A stretch of DNA of 64,000 nt from Tenebrio molitor. Its lineage: Eukaryota > Arthropoda > Insecta > Coleoptera > Tenebrionidae. The stretch covers positions 6,262,001-6,326,000 of the forward strand of contig NC_091055.1 of NCBI RefSeq assembly GCF_963966145.1, given 5' to 3'. Numbering within the stretch: the first letter of the stretch is position 1; every line of letters begins with the position of its first letter. Position numbers and translations under genes: made by a program. Below, in pieces: positions 23,470 to 37,149 of the stretch. Below the pieces are notes generated by a model. That model was not told the origin of the DNA. It ran no database searches and worked only from the letters and a program-made list of their open reading frames with translations.

Positions 23470-23591
23470 CAGTAAAATTAGTTGTTTTTCCTAAGAAATT
23501 ACCTTTTTTCGTGAATTTTCCAATTATCCGAATATTTGATTATCCGAATAGGGTCCGGTCCCAATTGATTCGGATAATTGGAATTCTACTG
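23470..23591. mobile_element. Short pogo/Tigger-like MITE
   Basis: The left end CAGTAAAATTAG (23470) and the right end (inverted CAGTAGAATTCCAATTATCC, ending 23591) are both flanked by TA. The interior carries three copies of the phrase TTATCCGAAT or its complement. CAGTA...TATCCGAA ends are typical of pogo/Tigger elements. It is only 122 bp and has no coding capacity. Confidence 0.5.
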
Positions 23592-23939
23592 TATTCTACA
23601 AAAATGTGTAGTCAAGACTCTTTCATTAGTGTGAAGTAATTTTAGGATTAACATTGCAACAACTTAAGTAAATGACAATTTCATGGTCTCACACAATCTA
23701 CAATATGTAGGTAGTAGACTGTTAATGTTAATATGTGATTTGACGACTTAAACGGCTCGACATGGTCCGACACAATAAACTTATAGAGCCTCACAGTTCT
23801 ACAGGACTCTTTTATAGACACTTTGTAGAACACCACACTGCATTATCTTCAAGTTTTACTTATCAATAAACAATTCAATTACATATTATGTATTTATATA
23901 ATTTGTAATCAATGGTGTTTTTAAGAATTAAGAAACGTA

Positions 23940-24405
23940 AAATAGTATATTATATACCAAGGTGAAGTTCATGATTATAGCCAGAGCGCCAAGATTAGAG
24001 CCCGAGGCGCGCCGAGGGTTGTAAGGCGTGAAGGCTATAAGGGACATCTCCACCGTGGTTTATATACTATTTTTTTCACTACTAGATACGTTAAAACCCT
24101 TTCTGATAATAATTATTAATCAAATTATTTTTTCGGATGCGACGGGTCCGAGTTGTCATTTCTTGACAGTTTGTATGAAAATCGTCTATGTTAAAACCAA
24201 TGAAATAGACGACAATCTTTCGTTGCTAGGTGACGGTTGTTCCACTATTCACCAGTTCACCACTGGTTAATAATGAAAAATTATTTACCTGTCACTGAGC
24301 CAACGTAGAAAAACGAAACTTCTCAGTGTTCTATGACAACCCATAACGCTAGACTTTATTACTAGTAGTGAAAACACATTTTTTATATAGCAAATATAAC
24401 AAAAG
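23940..24405. mobile_element. Compound inverted-repeat element
   Basis: Two inverted pairs are visible. The inner pair is ATATACCAAGGTGAAG (about 23952) against the complement of CATCTCCACCGTGGTTTATA (about 24046), around a GC-rich centre GAGGCGCGCCGAGGG. The wider pair is TATTTTTTTCACTACTAGA at about 24066 against TACTAGTAGTGAAAACAC at about 24361. It looks like one MITE beside or within another. Target duplications are not resolved. Confidence 0.45.
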
Positions 24406-24662
24406 CTTATCCTAAGAATTAGACTAAATATACTGTGTTATCTACAAAGTATGTATATTACCATCTTTTGCCGCTATTTTAATAGTTGGAAATTATCAAC
24501 ATGTTTGCATCTAGAAACATTTTTATGTTAAATGCACTTTCCAAAATCCTTTGGAAAGGTAAGTAAGCAATAATAAATAAAACTACATATTTAATGTATT
24601 GTATCAATAACATTTTTTTTAAGATAAAACACCTCACTTCTTAATAAAATATGTACCTATAT

Positions 24663-25594
24663 ACCAAGTGTCCTCGCAAAAATTTCGGATGGTTTTTTTG
24701 GTGCGTCTGTGTAAAGAAAGTGACAAGTTACAAAGAAAAGTTTTCGAAATACATGTTTGCCTTTAAAATTTTAAAAATTGAATAATTAACAAAAACAAAT
24801 TACAAAAAAAAAGTAAGACCTTTGGTACGCATAGGACTACACAATAATATCACGTTATATACAGAGTGTCCTAGCGCACTAAATACTTACTACTTTATCG
24901 AGGATGTTTAAATGTATGTACATGAAAAAAATATGATAAAAATCCTTTAGACTCACATTTTCAAATGGAAGAGGGTTAAATGTAGGTACATACCTAAATA
25001 AATTTGGCATCGTTGCATGTAGGTGGTTTGATTAATAAAATTTACCCACATGTTAGCAACGTGACAGAAATGAAAATATAAAATTAAAATAAAACAATAA
25101 ACTAATTTAATTTTGACTCCCTTGGTGATGTAACAAAAAAATCAATTATTGCAAATAACGATAATACAGCGTAACCAAAGATATGCTTTGTAATGTTGCT
25201 GTAGTGGATTTAAGATAATTTCCAAAGCTTCTAAATTTTCTAGTATGCAGAATCAGATATTAGTAGTGAGTGATCTTGTACTTTGTGATAATATGTACGA
25301 TTCGAGGTGGTTTTCATGACAATTTAATAAATATATTTCGAAATAACTGTTAAGTGCCACCTTCAAAGATTCATATATCAGAAAATAAGTCCAATAACAT
25401 TTTTTAAACATTTTTCTCACGTTTACGGTAATCTCTTCTACATCGTAGTGTACCGTTAGTCCGTCATTTTGGGACACCTGTATACTATATATTATATTAC
25501 AATAAGTTACACCCCCCTAAGGGATGACTCACATCCAAAATTTTCAAATTTGTAACTTTAAAGACAACAGAGAGAAACCCATCCGAAATTTTTG
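24663..25594. mobile_element. MITE with CAAAAATTTCGGATGG ends, containing a nested element
   Basis: GCAAAAATTTCGGATGGTTT at about 24676 is matched in inverted orientation by CATCCGAAATTTTTG ending near 25594. The arms are only about 20-30 bp long before similarity fades. Most of the interior is a second element at 24862-25480 with its own ends. Confidence 0.5.
24862..25480. mobile_element. 619-bp TA-flanked MITE, GTGTCC ends
   Basis: The left end CAGAGTGTCCTAG and the right end (inverted CAGGTGTCCCAAAAT) are each flanked by TA (24860-24861 and 25481-25482). The right arm carries a minus-strand frame of 74 codons starting inside the terminal repeat, which I take as incidental. Nested in the preceding element. 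Confidence 0.6.
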
Positions 25595-28500
25595 TATAAT
25601 ATTTACATATTTAAATTTTATTTTAATGTGTTTTAAATATATTATTTAAAGATATTTTGCAACTGTAAAATGATCAAAAATAGTGTTAATGACCAAGTTC
25701 TAAAAAATAAAATATGTAGATACTTTAACTGATATCTGAACATTCAATAGTGAAATGATAGTGAAATTGTTTTGTATCACAATGATGTGCTCATATTTTG
25801 TTGTTTATTAGTTTTATTTAAATTTACTTACTATGCTTGCTAAAAATTGATTTCAAAAACCTAATGATTGTCGTCGTTCTACTTAAAAATTATTCAGAGT
25901 AAAAATTAATTTCGATATTTTTTAACATTGTTACATTATATCATATTAAAATCGAGAAACTTATTTTTTCTTTAACTAAAATGTTAAATAAAGATCAGAC
26001 AGAAACATATTCGTGTTTTTTCCATAAAACTGTATTTGTGAAGAGTAAAATATTTTTTTCAAATAATAATTGCAGTTTGCTCCACAATTGAGATACTATG
26101 AGGGAAGTTCGAATTACAAACAAAACAAACTTAATTTGTCTTAAAATGAGAGTTTTGAATATTCTGATATTGTTAAAACAACCCTCCTGCTAAATTTTGA
26201 AAATATTTCAGAGATAAAATAAATGGTGTTTGTTTTGGAAATTCATTGTAAATTTTGTAACAATTTTAAAATGCAAACTTTTTCTATCCTGCTCGTGGTG
26301 AATTTTTTGTGTACAATTTTGTTATTTTGATTTGGGCTTCCGCGGATTAGCGTCGGTTGTCTAAACTGTCTTTGAGGGTTGGTGCAATTATAAGGGTTGT
26401 TAAGACGGAATTTAATATGTGTGGTTGCTCGTTACGACGCAATTACACGAAGTGAAGAAAATATTGCGAGAAATCAGTGGCGGCCGTAAATTTGGGATAC
26501 GTGACAAATTTAACGATGAGAAATAAGTAAGAAAGCGCAGTTAATTGTAGAGAGATAGAAAGTGGAGTGGACGTGTTAAAAGGCTCGCGACTGCAGACCT
26601 AACCAAAACAAATAGGCACTTAGCTCAGCGACCACAAACAGCTTTAGGATATATGGGCAGTCCTGTCTTCCAACCCCCGAACTCGCCAATCTCGCAACCT
26701 GACAGTAAAAACCAAACAAGATATATATTTCAAGGAGGTCACATTATAGATTCTATCCGAGTTTTTGAATTCAATTTTCGGAACCGTAATCTGCACTTGC
26801 TATTGGTCAGCGGCATTTCGAATTCAATTCTATATCTCGGGAGATAGATATCGCGCTGGCCACAGGGGTGTATGGAAATGACAGCCGACTTGGATATTCT
26901 GAAATCACAACCGATTGCCACACCTGTGGCCATCTTGCGCTGCTACATCACCGCAAATATTAACACTTCAGATATCAAATCGAACACCCAAACCCTATAA
27001 CGAATACTTCGCAATTGTTTGCCGGACAATCTCCAACTTTTCGACCTAAGCCCACGAAATTGAATTGGCGAATTATGCGGGGAATTCCACCCCGACTCCA
27101 ACGGGATCTCCACTGATAAATAAAACCTCACAAATCAACAGAATTATTGCAAAAATAAAACATTCACGATTACACCCACCATCACCTTGACAAACTAAAA
27201 ATCACCACCACAAATATTTTCACTAATCACTTTCGAATTACAAAAATTACCCGAATGCTACATTCCTTCACTTCTACGTAACAACGAAGAGCAAGCAGAT
27301 CAATTAAAAATATATATATCATTATTAGTAAGGGGTGTCTACAAGTTTGATTGCACCAGAATTATGTGGTAGATGAAAGCTTCGATGAAACAAAACAAAT
27401 TTTTAATTTTAATAACTAAATCCAAAAATTGTGGTTAGATCAAATGGGTGTTCTAAACTGAGTTTTGGATTTTTTTTTTCAATGCTAGGGATAATAAATA
27501 ATGATGAATCATCTACATAAAAGGATGCTCTTAAAAGCTCATTACTTAAACACCTTCCTGTACTCCTGTAAGCGTGATGAAATTCCAACAATTACAACAT
27601 AACAAAAAGATTTAGATAAATTTAAAGAGATAAAATAAAAGATTATCATCTAGTCTTACATAGATCATATCTTTATTTTTGTCTTTTATGTTTACTTTGA
27701 GAAACCGAAACTTTTGTTTATTATATTATATTAATTGCAAAAATATTTGATTCATAACTACATTCAAGAAACTGTTCTACTGGGAAGACAAGAATCATGA
27801 ATTAATATCAACATGGCTATAAATATGGAGGAGCTCCATTGTAGTAGGACATTTCGTTGTAAGAAGTTGTGACTATTATAAATGTGTAACCTAACAAAAT
27901 ATTTCTATCTATTCTTTATATTAACAAATAATTTAATTTTAAAAAAATATAAGAAAATGAAAAATTATGCAACCGCAAATACTTTGCTGCTTCCAAGAAA
28001 CATAACCGTAAAATCACTAAATACACGTGTAAAAAGGGTAACAATTGAAAGAATTCGTATCTTGGAGAAGATTTATTTAAATTTTTAAATTTAAAAGAGT
28101 ATATGTAGTTTCATTATTTTATATTTTTGGTTCACAGTATATATACTTTTGATAAACAAAAATAACCTATAGCTATAAATACATAAAGTGTGATGTACAT
28201 CTTATGAAACATATTGTTCCATTAAATGTCTCATAAATGTCTTATGTGCACCCGTCACGCTACTAGTACTACTACTAATTGCAATTATTATTGTTGCTTT
28301 ACGATAAATTAAGAATATAACTACATGTATGTGATTCACTAAAATTCTGCTCCACGGTTACAATTTAAGAGAGAATGTAGATGCCTAACATTATTAAAAT
28401 AGTGCTATTATGTACGTAGATCTAGATTGTGCTGTGATTTGTGTAATATTCCGGAGATAATTGATATTTTTATGATAGGAACCACCTCTACCCGAAGTAG

Positions 28501-29777
28501 AGTCATAAAAGGCAGAAGCGAGTAGAGTTGAAGAATGAAATTTGTATATTTTATTTATTACTAAGAGGGTTCGGGTGAATGCTTATACCTCCATCACTAT
28601 TAAATCAAATAAAACTTTATAGTCCAACCACATGTATATTGGGACATTTATGTAGAGTATAGCAAAGGTGTGTTCCAAACCGGGATCTTGAAGGATTTTG
28701 GTCCTTGTTGGCAACAGCAAAGAGGAGAAAACAGATTATAAGCGATAGAATATCATAATAAACTTCTCTTGGTGCATGTTTGTTCAAAATGCACCCCAAA
28801 CAGTACAGATCGTTTCCAATAATCGCTCAGGCTGACGGGAAATGCTTTAATGAAACGGTAAATAATTTCATTAATCAAAAGTGAACACGGCGAGGGACAA
28901 TAAATTCGCTGTATAAAAACCACGAGAAATCATAACGGAAAGGAAATGAAAATTTAGTCTGCTGTAAAAGTTTAGGATAAATAAAATGTTTCCATGATTT
29001 TTGACAATAAATCCGGCAAAGTGGGCCGATATAAAGACATTCAACATCAGGACTGAACTACCTTAGGTAGGTATGTAAGGGTGGCGGCTGTTCCGACTAT
29101 AAATCCTCCCCATACACTGGAATTCAAGTGCTTTAACCCCACATATGCACCCGAATTATAGGTGGTGTGCATTAAACTGTATTAAAGTTTTTCTTCCAAT
29201 TAACTTTTACACCTTCGCCATAAAACAAATAAAACCACTCAAGAAATATTTCTACAGTAAATAAAATATCTACACTCGGAAAGATTGTATTCGCTACAAA
29301 ACCAGTGCAATAACGAATAAATAAAATACCAAGGCCCAAAGAGTATTACGTTCAATATAAATGATTTAGGTACTAAATTTTATAAACAATATTTTACAAA
29401 ATATCAGATCACATAAAATTAAATGGAGAACTCGTCTAATAAATAGCAAATAAATATTATTATAACGCCGAATATCACTCAAAATTTATTATTATTACAT
29501 AACTATTGCAAAAATAATTATTGGATGTTAATTAAATTTGTTCATTTTACAATGAGAAACCTTGTTTTATATGAATCCATTTCAATAAATAATTTATCTC
29601 ATTCATTTACAACTAGTCCCCATTTAACAAAATCTGTATTTTATTTATGTATTCGGCGACGCAAATAAGTGACAACATGTCACAATTTACACATTTTTGT
29701 AATAAAAATAAAAATATTATTATTGATCCAACTTAGGTATATCGATTTATCATGTCATATTTTTTATTTACAATGGA
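25595..29777. other. Intergenic DNA; GC-richer stretch at 26330-27130, otherwise no feature
   Basis: The stretch 26330-27130 is richer in GC and lower in homopolymers than its flanks and includes several GAATTC and GATA-like words. Overlapping short frames on both strands argue against coding. It is a candidate non-coding regulatory block. The remainder is AT-rich and empty to my reading, apart from small palindromes such as CTACCCGAAGTAG near 28489. Confidence 0.3.
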
Positions 29778-30509
29778 CAGGGTTATTCACGAGAGACTTC
29801 CGATGAAAATTTCGTTATAGGCAACCGAAACTACAGTTTCCAACAGTTTCTAGCTGCCTAAATTTATAAAAAGCAATATGTACTTAAATCAACAATAGCT
29901 GGGCCTTATTGTCTGTCATGTCAGTATTATCCGTCATATCAGTTTTCACATTTATATTAACTTTTCCTCTTAACCTCAATAAAGAGAAAGTGTCATGATT
30001 AATTTTATTCGCTAAGCTACTTGGATAGCTTATTTTAAATTAAACAAACTATCAAGTTCTAGGGGTTTCTTGTATTTTGGGTTGCATACAGAGTGGCTAC
30101 GAAAATTGGAGTCACTTTTCTTCATTTTGCCAAAAGATGTCGCTATTTTCACAAAAAATTTAAGCATGAAAAAAATAAATGGCAACAATTTTGTGCAATT
30201 GTCACTATTTTTAAACAATAATTGTCAATGTCACTGTCATGAATTTCAATATTGAGCAACGAATAAACATTATAATGGTATTATCCTTCTAAAGAAGGTC
30301 GTTCTGGTAGAACAGCAGTTCTAAGAGTGCAGGATCATTGGCTACAACCAACATTTAGCTACGTAAAAAAACAATGTTGCCAGCAATTTCATTTAATTTT
30401 TGCTAATAGATAGTTCCATCTTTTGGGCAAATGTGGAAAAGTGAATCCAATTTTCGTAGCCACTCTGTATAACGAAATTTTCATCGGAAGTCTCTCGTGA
30501 ATAACCCTG
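29778..30509. mobile_element. MITE, CAGGGTTATTCACGAGAG family, carrying a nested MITE
   Basis: The left end CAGGGTTATTCACGAGAGAC at 29778 is repeated inverted at the right end (GTCTCTCGTGAATAACCCTG, ending 30509); the arms match for about 45 bp to TTCGTTATA. The right flank is TA; the left flank is GA. A paralogue at 38079-38534 lacks the nested insertion, so the empty structure of the family is known: about 352 bp without the nested element. Confidence 0.88.
30089..30467. mobile_element. 379-bp MITE nested in the preceding element
   Basis: The ends CAGAGTGGCTACGAAAATTG at 30089 and its inverted copy ending GTAGCCACTCTG at 30467 are both flanked by TA (30087-30088 and 30468-30469). The arms include AAAAGTGA on both sides. 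Removing it with one TA restores GTTGCATAACGAAA, which closely matches the paralogous element at about 38489 (GTTGCATATAACGAAA). Confidence 0.9.
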
Positions 30510-33500
30510 TAAATACCTACCTACTGAAAAAATAATCGTATTGATGATACCGTTAACAAAATATTTTTATTATAGATCATAACTATGATGTGAAAGCGTT
30601 CTAAGAAAGTATGTATTCCAATCAAATATGTATTTACCAAAATTAAAATTTTTATTTTCGTAGGAAATATTTTAGATATTCTTCACCAAAATCGTTGACA
30701 ACTTTATTGAAGACATAAATCGATTGTCCACTTTTTGTTTAAACATTTCCTGTGTCTATAATGTTAGTTAGAATGTGAAAGACACAACTTTTACAGTTAC
30801 GACTGGAAGGGGCATGGTTCCTGTAAATTATTATGTTTTACATAAATAAATAAAAAGATAATTAAAAGGAAATGATAGTAGGGAGTCCACAGTGTATGGA
30901 TTTTTATAAAACGTTATCACCAGTTTGAATGTTTTATCAAGTATAAAACAAAGAATCTGGTTTTATTGAGGCTTCTGATAATAAATTTAGTGCAGGATTA
31001 CATCCGTGGCATATTAAAAAGGTGAAATAACCGTGATTGTGTGATTTTGCGGGCATATTCATGAATGGAGTGAAACGTTAATGTGACGTGTTATGACACG
31101 AGATAAACAAATTTTAATGTTGGCAATGCAATTATGCTGAGCATGTCGAAATATAAATTAAAACACGTGGCATCGATATGGATCGTATTTTATGTTAGTC
31201 ACATATCAAGTGAGATCGGTGGCTGTGAATCAGATTAAAAGTCCTCGTGTTCATTACATTAATAGTGTTTTGTGTATACGAAACTAATAACGAGGAAGGG
31301 CTCATATTAAATTAGGGCCCTTGTCGATATTAAATCTCTTTTCGACTGCGGTTCACGCTCTTACGCTCCGAAAGTCATTCATTCAAATAAGCGACCCTCC
31401 TTTTACAAACTGTCACTACAAACTTTTTAAACTTCATAGCTGAAATAAATTCAACCATTAATTTTCGCGATATTTTTTTAGTTCGCGCCTTGTGATTCAA
31501 TTACGTTCGCCATTAATCAATTGATATATTTTTATGAGAACATTTCGTAATGAAATTGCTCCGGGGGAACATTTTCTGAGGATCCATCAATAGCCAAGTT
31601 GCTGATTTGAATGCTGAAGATTTTGCCAAAACTAGAAAATTCATGACCGTGTCCAGCTGTAAACCAAACGCTTATTCTAATTTCGAATATGTAACTGTCT
31701 ACACATAAAATTTAACAAATTATTTTCACTTAAAATAATTATCGGCAAAAATTCAATTAAAAAACTACAAAACATGAAGTTTGAAAACATTGTACTCCAA
31801 GCAGACAAAAGTACCTACATTAATTACGACATTCTAACAACACTTAAAAAAGAATTATACTAAACAATGCTGAGACAAAATATAAATAATGAATTCAACA
31901 CATGTGTTCTGTCTACAGATTAATTCTTTTTTTTTAATAATAAGACAATATAAAAGCTATCCAAAGGCACTTTTCTCTGGATAGTCAGTTAGGTAAATAA
32001 GAAAAAATAAAAAATATTATGTATGCTTAGTTAACTAATTAACGCTAAAATTGTAGTTATTAAACTACATACAATACTTCTATTAGAAATATCGCTTGTC
32101 TGAATACGCGGAAAAGTTGTTTTAATACATAAAATAATAAACTAAAATTACATTAAGTTAACAATAAAATTTTGTATTTTATATTTTAATTATGCATTTT
32201 CAGGTACCAGATTTTAATTATTAAACATATATGTACATACGTGTACTTACCTTTTCTACTGTAAATTTTTATTTAGAAAAACGAGAAAGTCATTTTCTCT
32301 TTTTTTTTTTCTAGTCTAATCTATCTAAATCAATTTGTAGTCTTCTAGTCCGTACTAAAGCATAAACACTCGCAAAAAATCGATATTTAAGTGTTGAAAT
32401 CACCCCCTAAGAAGTAGGGATTTTTCGTTTTTCGCTTATTTCTCGTAAACTAAAAACAACGAAATATATAGTTCCAATGGAAAGGCATTTCGTCTTTTCA
32501 CGCTCAATAAGAGTGTAGGAATAATAATTATTTTTCAAAAAACATGTTTTTGATGTTTACATCATCTTGTTTGTTTTCATACAAATTGTTTTGTCAAGTT
32601 AATTTGTCAAATAAATAATATGTGTTAGGTACTTTTGTTAGTCTAATACATTTCTTAGGAAATTCTTAAAATTATACATAATCTTCCAAAACTGCCACCA
32701 AAACTTTACAGTACCTACATGATAAAGATTTGCAAAAGGTGGAAGAAAGACATCATTTACCGAAGCACTCTATGTGTGTATGTGTATTTACATCTCACAC
32801 TATTTTAAATGGGCATATAGACATAAGTGACATGTTCCATAAAAAAAAACTGTTTTCCTTCTTTTAGAAGGCTTTCGAAACGCTCGTTTATTTCTTTATT
32901 TTTTTTTTAATTTACATTTGCCAACATCGATTTACCTTACAATTTGCAATGTCAAAATTTAATCAAGTTATAATAATACAGACGCATAAAAAATTGTTTT
33001 ATTAGGACTCCGTGTTGATGTTGATATGAAAAATTGTTGTGTAACATTTTTTGGCGATAGTTTTGGAACAGCCTGTATAACGACTGTTAGTTGTCTAATA
33101 ATTATAACATTTTTTACATCAACTCAAATACTACTGCATGAGCAGCAATTATTGTTCGAGTTGTCAATAAAAAAATTTACATGAAATTGGCAAGACTGTC
33201 AATTGTCTATCTTTTTGTGTTTGTTTATTGTCGTTATTGAGAGCTGACATAAATTTCAAATTTAAACGTCTTAGTTTTTGTAATCTTTTATTGATAACTG
33301 GAGTTATTTGGTGCAGCATTTTTCTATAAACCATTGTTTCGCTTCACACATAACCTAATTTTCGGCGATCTATGAAATTCAGGTCACTTCCGGTTATGTG
33401 ACCAATTTAGCCAGCAGGGACTCAAAAAAGTCACCATAGAGTTATCACCAACTAAAACAGTAAGTAATTGTTGCTCACGCCGTAAAATTAAACTAACTTA

Positions 33501-33510
33501 CTATCATTTG
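30510..33510. other. Intergenic DNA; possible repeat at 32340-33080, GC-richer patch at 31310-31620
   Basis: The patch 31310-31620 is less AT-rich, with homeodomain-like words (CCATTAAT, TCAATTACG), and could be regulatory. The segment 32340-33080 has the look of a dispersed repeat, ending GGAACAGCCTGTATA, similar to the right end of the element at 52719-52976, but its left end is not found. No coding frame is supported. Confidence 0.3.
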
Positions 33511-33726
33511 TATCGGGTGTTCATTTAAATTTCTCCTCAAAGTTGGCCTTGAAGAATCGATTGTGAACGCACTACTCGTCAGTCTGCAGAGTAAAACATA
33601 AACAACGCAAAAAGTGAGGTTAGATTTTAGATTTAAACAGGTGATCCGTGATCTGTAATCCGTGGTGCGTTCACAATCGACTCTTCAACGCATACTTTAA
33701 GGATAAACTTAAATAAACTCCCCATA
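33511..33726. mobile_element. Foldback MITE, TCGGGTG family, copy 2 of 5
   Basis: Begins TATCGGGTGTTCATTTAAAT and ends with a mutated inverted end near 33726. The arms carry GAAGAATCGATTGTGAACGC and the inverted CGACTCTTCAACGC. It is longer than copy 1 because the central loop is about 40 bp larger. Confidence 0.75.
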
Positions 33727-36700
33727 TATGTATGTTAAATAAGAGCAATATTGAAATTTGTAATCTAATTCTTGATATTCAATAAATGCATACTTTTAAA
33801 TTGTTTTTATTTTACCTACTACAATTGTCGCTACTTCTCTAAAAACTAAAAATGTATCAAAAGATATCATGAAAAATTGACTTTAATAAGACTCTATGCC
33901 CACATGCATATTTGGAGAACGAAATTAGAAAAATAATTCACTAAAGTTATACCCTTATTTAGTACTAAATTCAAAAATGAAATTCAATTTCGGAATTTCC
34001 ATTTTCTTGTGTAGTGGTTGATTTTTTTTTAGAATTTTGTTCTTTAAATTTACACGTAAGTATAAAATCTCATTAAAATAAATTTTGCCCTACGATTTTT
34101 TTCGATTTATTAAACATAAACTTCATTTCCGGATTGATCTTTAATTAATTTGACGTATACCTACTGAATGTCACGTGATAAGTTTGGTTGGTCCTATTTT
34201 AAGTAACGACGAGCGCCGTTGTAAGATTGTTGCTAAATGAAAAAATGAAAAATGTTCGTGGTTCGAACTTTTTGGTAAACACCCTAGGTATAATAAAGTG
34301 ACTCTTAAATCCCTAAAAATTATTTTAGCACTTAACTTTTAACACTTAGGTAAAATCAGGACTAGTCTTGTCGATCAACTAACTATGTACAAAGATCATA
34401 ACTTTTTGATTCCGAACAAAGTAATAATAAATATGTACATAAATTTTTTCTGTGACCTTCATAGCCTTCATAGACTCGATGCTCTAAAACTCTTCATAAA
34501 TATTTTTGGAGTTGCCTTTTGCCTGGAATTTTGTAACTCGTCATTTTTTTATTTACTATTTTAATTTACAGTAGGTATAGATAGACATCAGTTAAAAGAA
34601 GAATAGTGATTAACTGATTAACTACTTATGTTGCTAATTGGTAATCAAGGACCAGGAAAGTGTTTGTTGTTTGTAGCGTGTCGGTGACGAAATTTCTTGC
34701 ATTAAATATGCAAAGGTTTTCATCGTGTTGTGTGTATTGTAAAAAGTATTTAGTGAAAAGTTCAAAATTGAGGTCATAACTCTGCGATCGGTTTGGTTCT
34801 AATTGGTCTGCAGCACAGAACCGAAGGGCGAAAAAGTCGAGACAAAGAGCGTAAATCTTTCGTAATGTCGCGGAAATACACTTGGAAAAAACTTAATGCA
34901 TTAAATACAGGCATGAGCTTAGCACTGGCGATATTAATGCCATCTATTGGCAAACTTATAAAATATGTAATAGGAGGCGAACGGCACTCCATGCAAACTG
35001 GAGCTTAGGGTAAAAATCAAATTACATAAATGAAACACATTGTGAACTTTTAATTTATGGCCGCTCTCGAAGTCGACCAATTGCGTCAGAGGGAATTTTT
35101 ATTGTGCTTCTATTGTTGCCAATCGATCTGAGCGCACAGTTCGAAATCAACCTAAAAATTTATGACCATTTATACATGTTCGGGCGTAAGAGTTTTCGAG
35201 GCACCAGTAAAAAATTAACGCTCCAGTCCTGAACACAAATTAAAAACTTTGAATAATAAGAATGCCAACGAATAACTTTGAAACGATGGAGTGCTACAAT
35301 AAAACTCTCAAATACAATTAATTGCAAAGACGCCCGGACAAGCGCTATTTGCCTTTTAACTTAATTTTTGACTTTCCCAACTCGAATCACCACATAAAAT
35401 CTAAACTTAATCTCGCACCAAATAGCCTAGTCCATCCACTTCTATTTGCACAATCGCTAAACACGACGAAACTGCGAAATAAAATTGAATTGTGGTATAA
35501 ATCTCAGACATTTCATAACCACATCCCATCTCTAACTTACACACATCCAAAATATAATCTTCTATCGCTTAAACAACTTATTGACAAACACATAATCCAT
35601 CGTTCCTTTCGCATTTTTATTCAGTTAACCTAATTTTCACTATTTAATTTTTTACTCAATCAATACAAAATTGCATTGTCAGTGAATTATAATTTTGTCT
35701 TTTGTCTTCAGTTATTAAACGGATCTCTCCTGACAAAAAAATGTAACAATTGTCATAATGCCCCAACAAATAATACATTTTCTATTTTGTTAAATAAACT
35801 CATCATAACCAAAAATTATTACTTAGAGGCGAAGAAAGAACACATTAAAACAGTTCTCAGGTATTAAATTAGAAACGAATATATTCTTTTCGTTTTTGTG
35901 ATTAATGTGTTTTAAATACAATCATCACCCTCTATATCACTACATATAGTAGATATGATTAAATATATCAGCATAAATCATGAAACATGATGATTTAAGT
36001 GGTGTAATAGATCGACATAAATCATGTGAACTGTAACAAATTGATCTAAATGATATACAGTATCGGAAAATAAACACTTATCTACCTACAAGTATGAGTT
36101 TTAATTGACATTAAAACGAATAATCTCTCGTCAAAAATAAAATCCGACCAATGTATTTGTTCAACACTTGTCATCAGGCACGTTATTAGGGTGGCAGGAA
36201 CATTGGTATTGATCGATTAAATTGAATTTACTGAAAATATATAATATTGATTTGTCGTATTTCTTTGATGAAAATTTATAGAATACCTCGGGCATCCGAA
36301 CCGGTTATTCAATTTAAAAGTATTTTTGAAACATTGCATTATTAAAAATAATTATCAACTGAAATCTGAAGTTTAAAAAAAAAAACTGTTTTTCTATTCG
36401 AAATTGAGCAAATTAATTTTTGGAAATATCAGATAAAATCGTGATTGTCAATTGAATAATACCTGGACTTTATTAATAATATTTTTATCTGGATATTTTT
36501 TGGTATAGATTGCAGATGTAGTAGTCTGATTTACTGATTTAACGTTGAACGACATAATAGAGGATTCATAACTAACAGGAAAATAAAATAATTGAGGAAT
36601 TGGATGTGAAGTGAACAAATATGGAAAGCTTTTAGGGACTTTCTACTTATCTAATAGCAAATAAGTATACGAGTTTAATCGCATCAACACTAATCTGTAG

Positions 36701-37149
36701 AGTCACCATGGTTGAATGAGCGCATCATTCTGTATTCCAGGGTTGTATTATTAAGTCGTCCCCCACACAAAGGACGAGCAATTCGAAATAAAAGACATTG
36801 TGCAGCTTAATGCATATTGGTTAACAAATTAAATTAAAAACCCAGCTGATCGAACAACCATCTCTCCACTAATTAAATCGTGAATACATACTCGTCTTAC
36901 GTGTATTAGATGGTCCAAGTTATTTCGCGATCAAAATAAATATGTAGGTACTGTATGCGAAGAAAGAAAAATTTAGAATAATCTTGAGACGTGTTCTTAG
37001 TTGGGATTATTTTAGAACAATGTCCACAAGTATATTTTGTCCATGTTTGAAGATTGAGTTGTTTTGAATGAGAGTATGAAGACTTTTGTGTTTGGTGGCA
37101 ATAAAACTTGGAGATAATTTTGTCATTGGTTGAAGAACGAGGCGGAGTT
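33727..37149. other. Intergenic DNA; one doubtful small open frame at 34865-35008
   Basis: At 34865 an ATG in a fair context (CGTAATGTCG) opens a 47-codon frame with a basic start (MSRKYTWKKLN) and a hydrophobic stretch (MSLALAILMPSIGKLIKYVI). A shadow frame of equal length runs on the other strand. I do not recognise the peptide and regard it as probably fortuitous. The rest is AT-rich, with no repeats I can pair. Confidence 0.25.
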
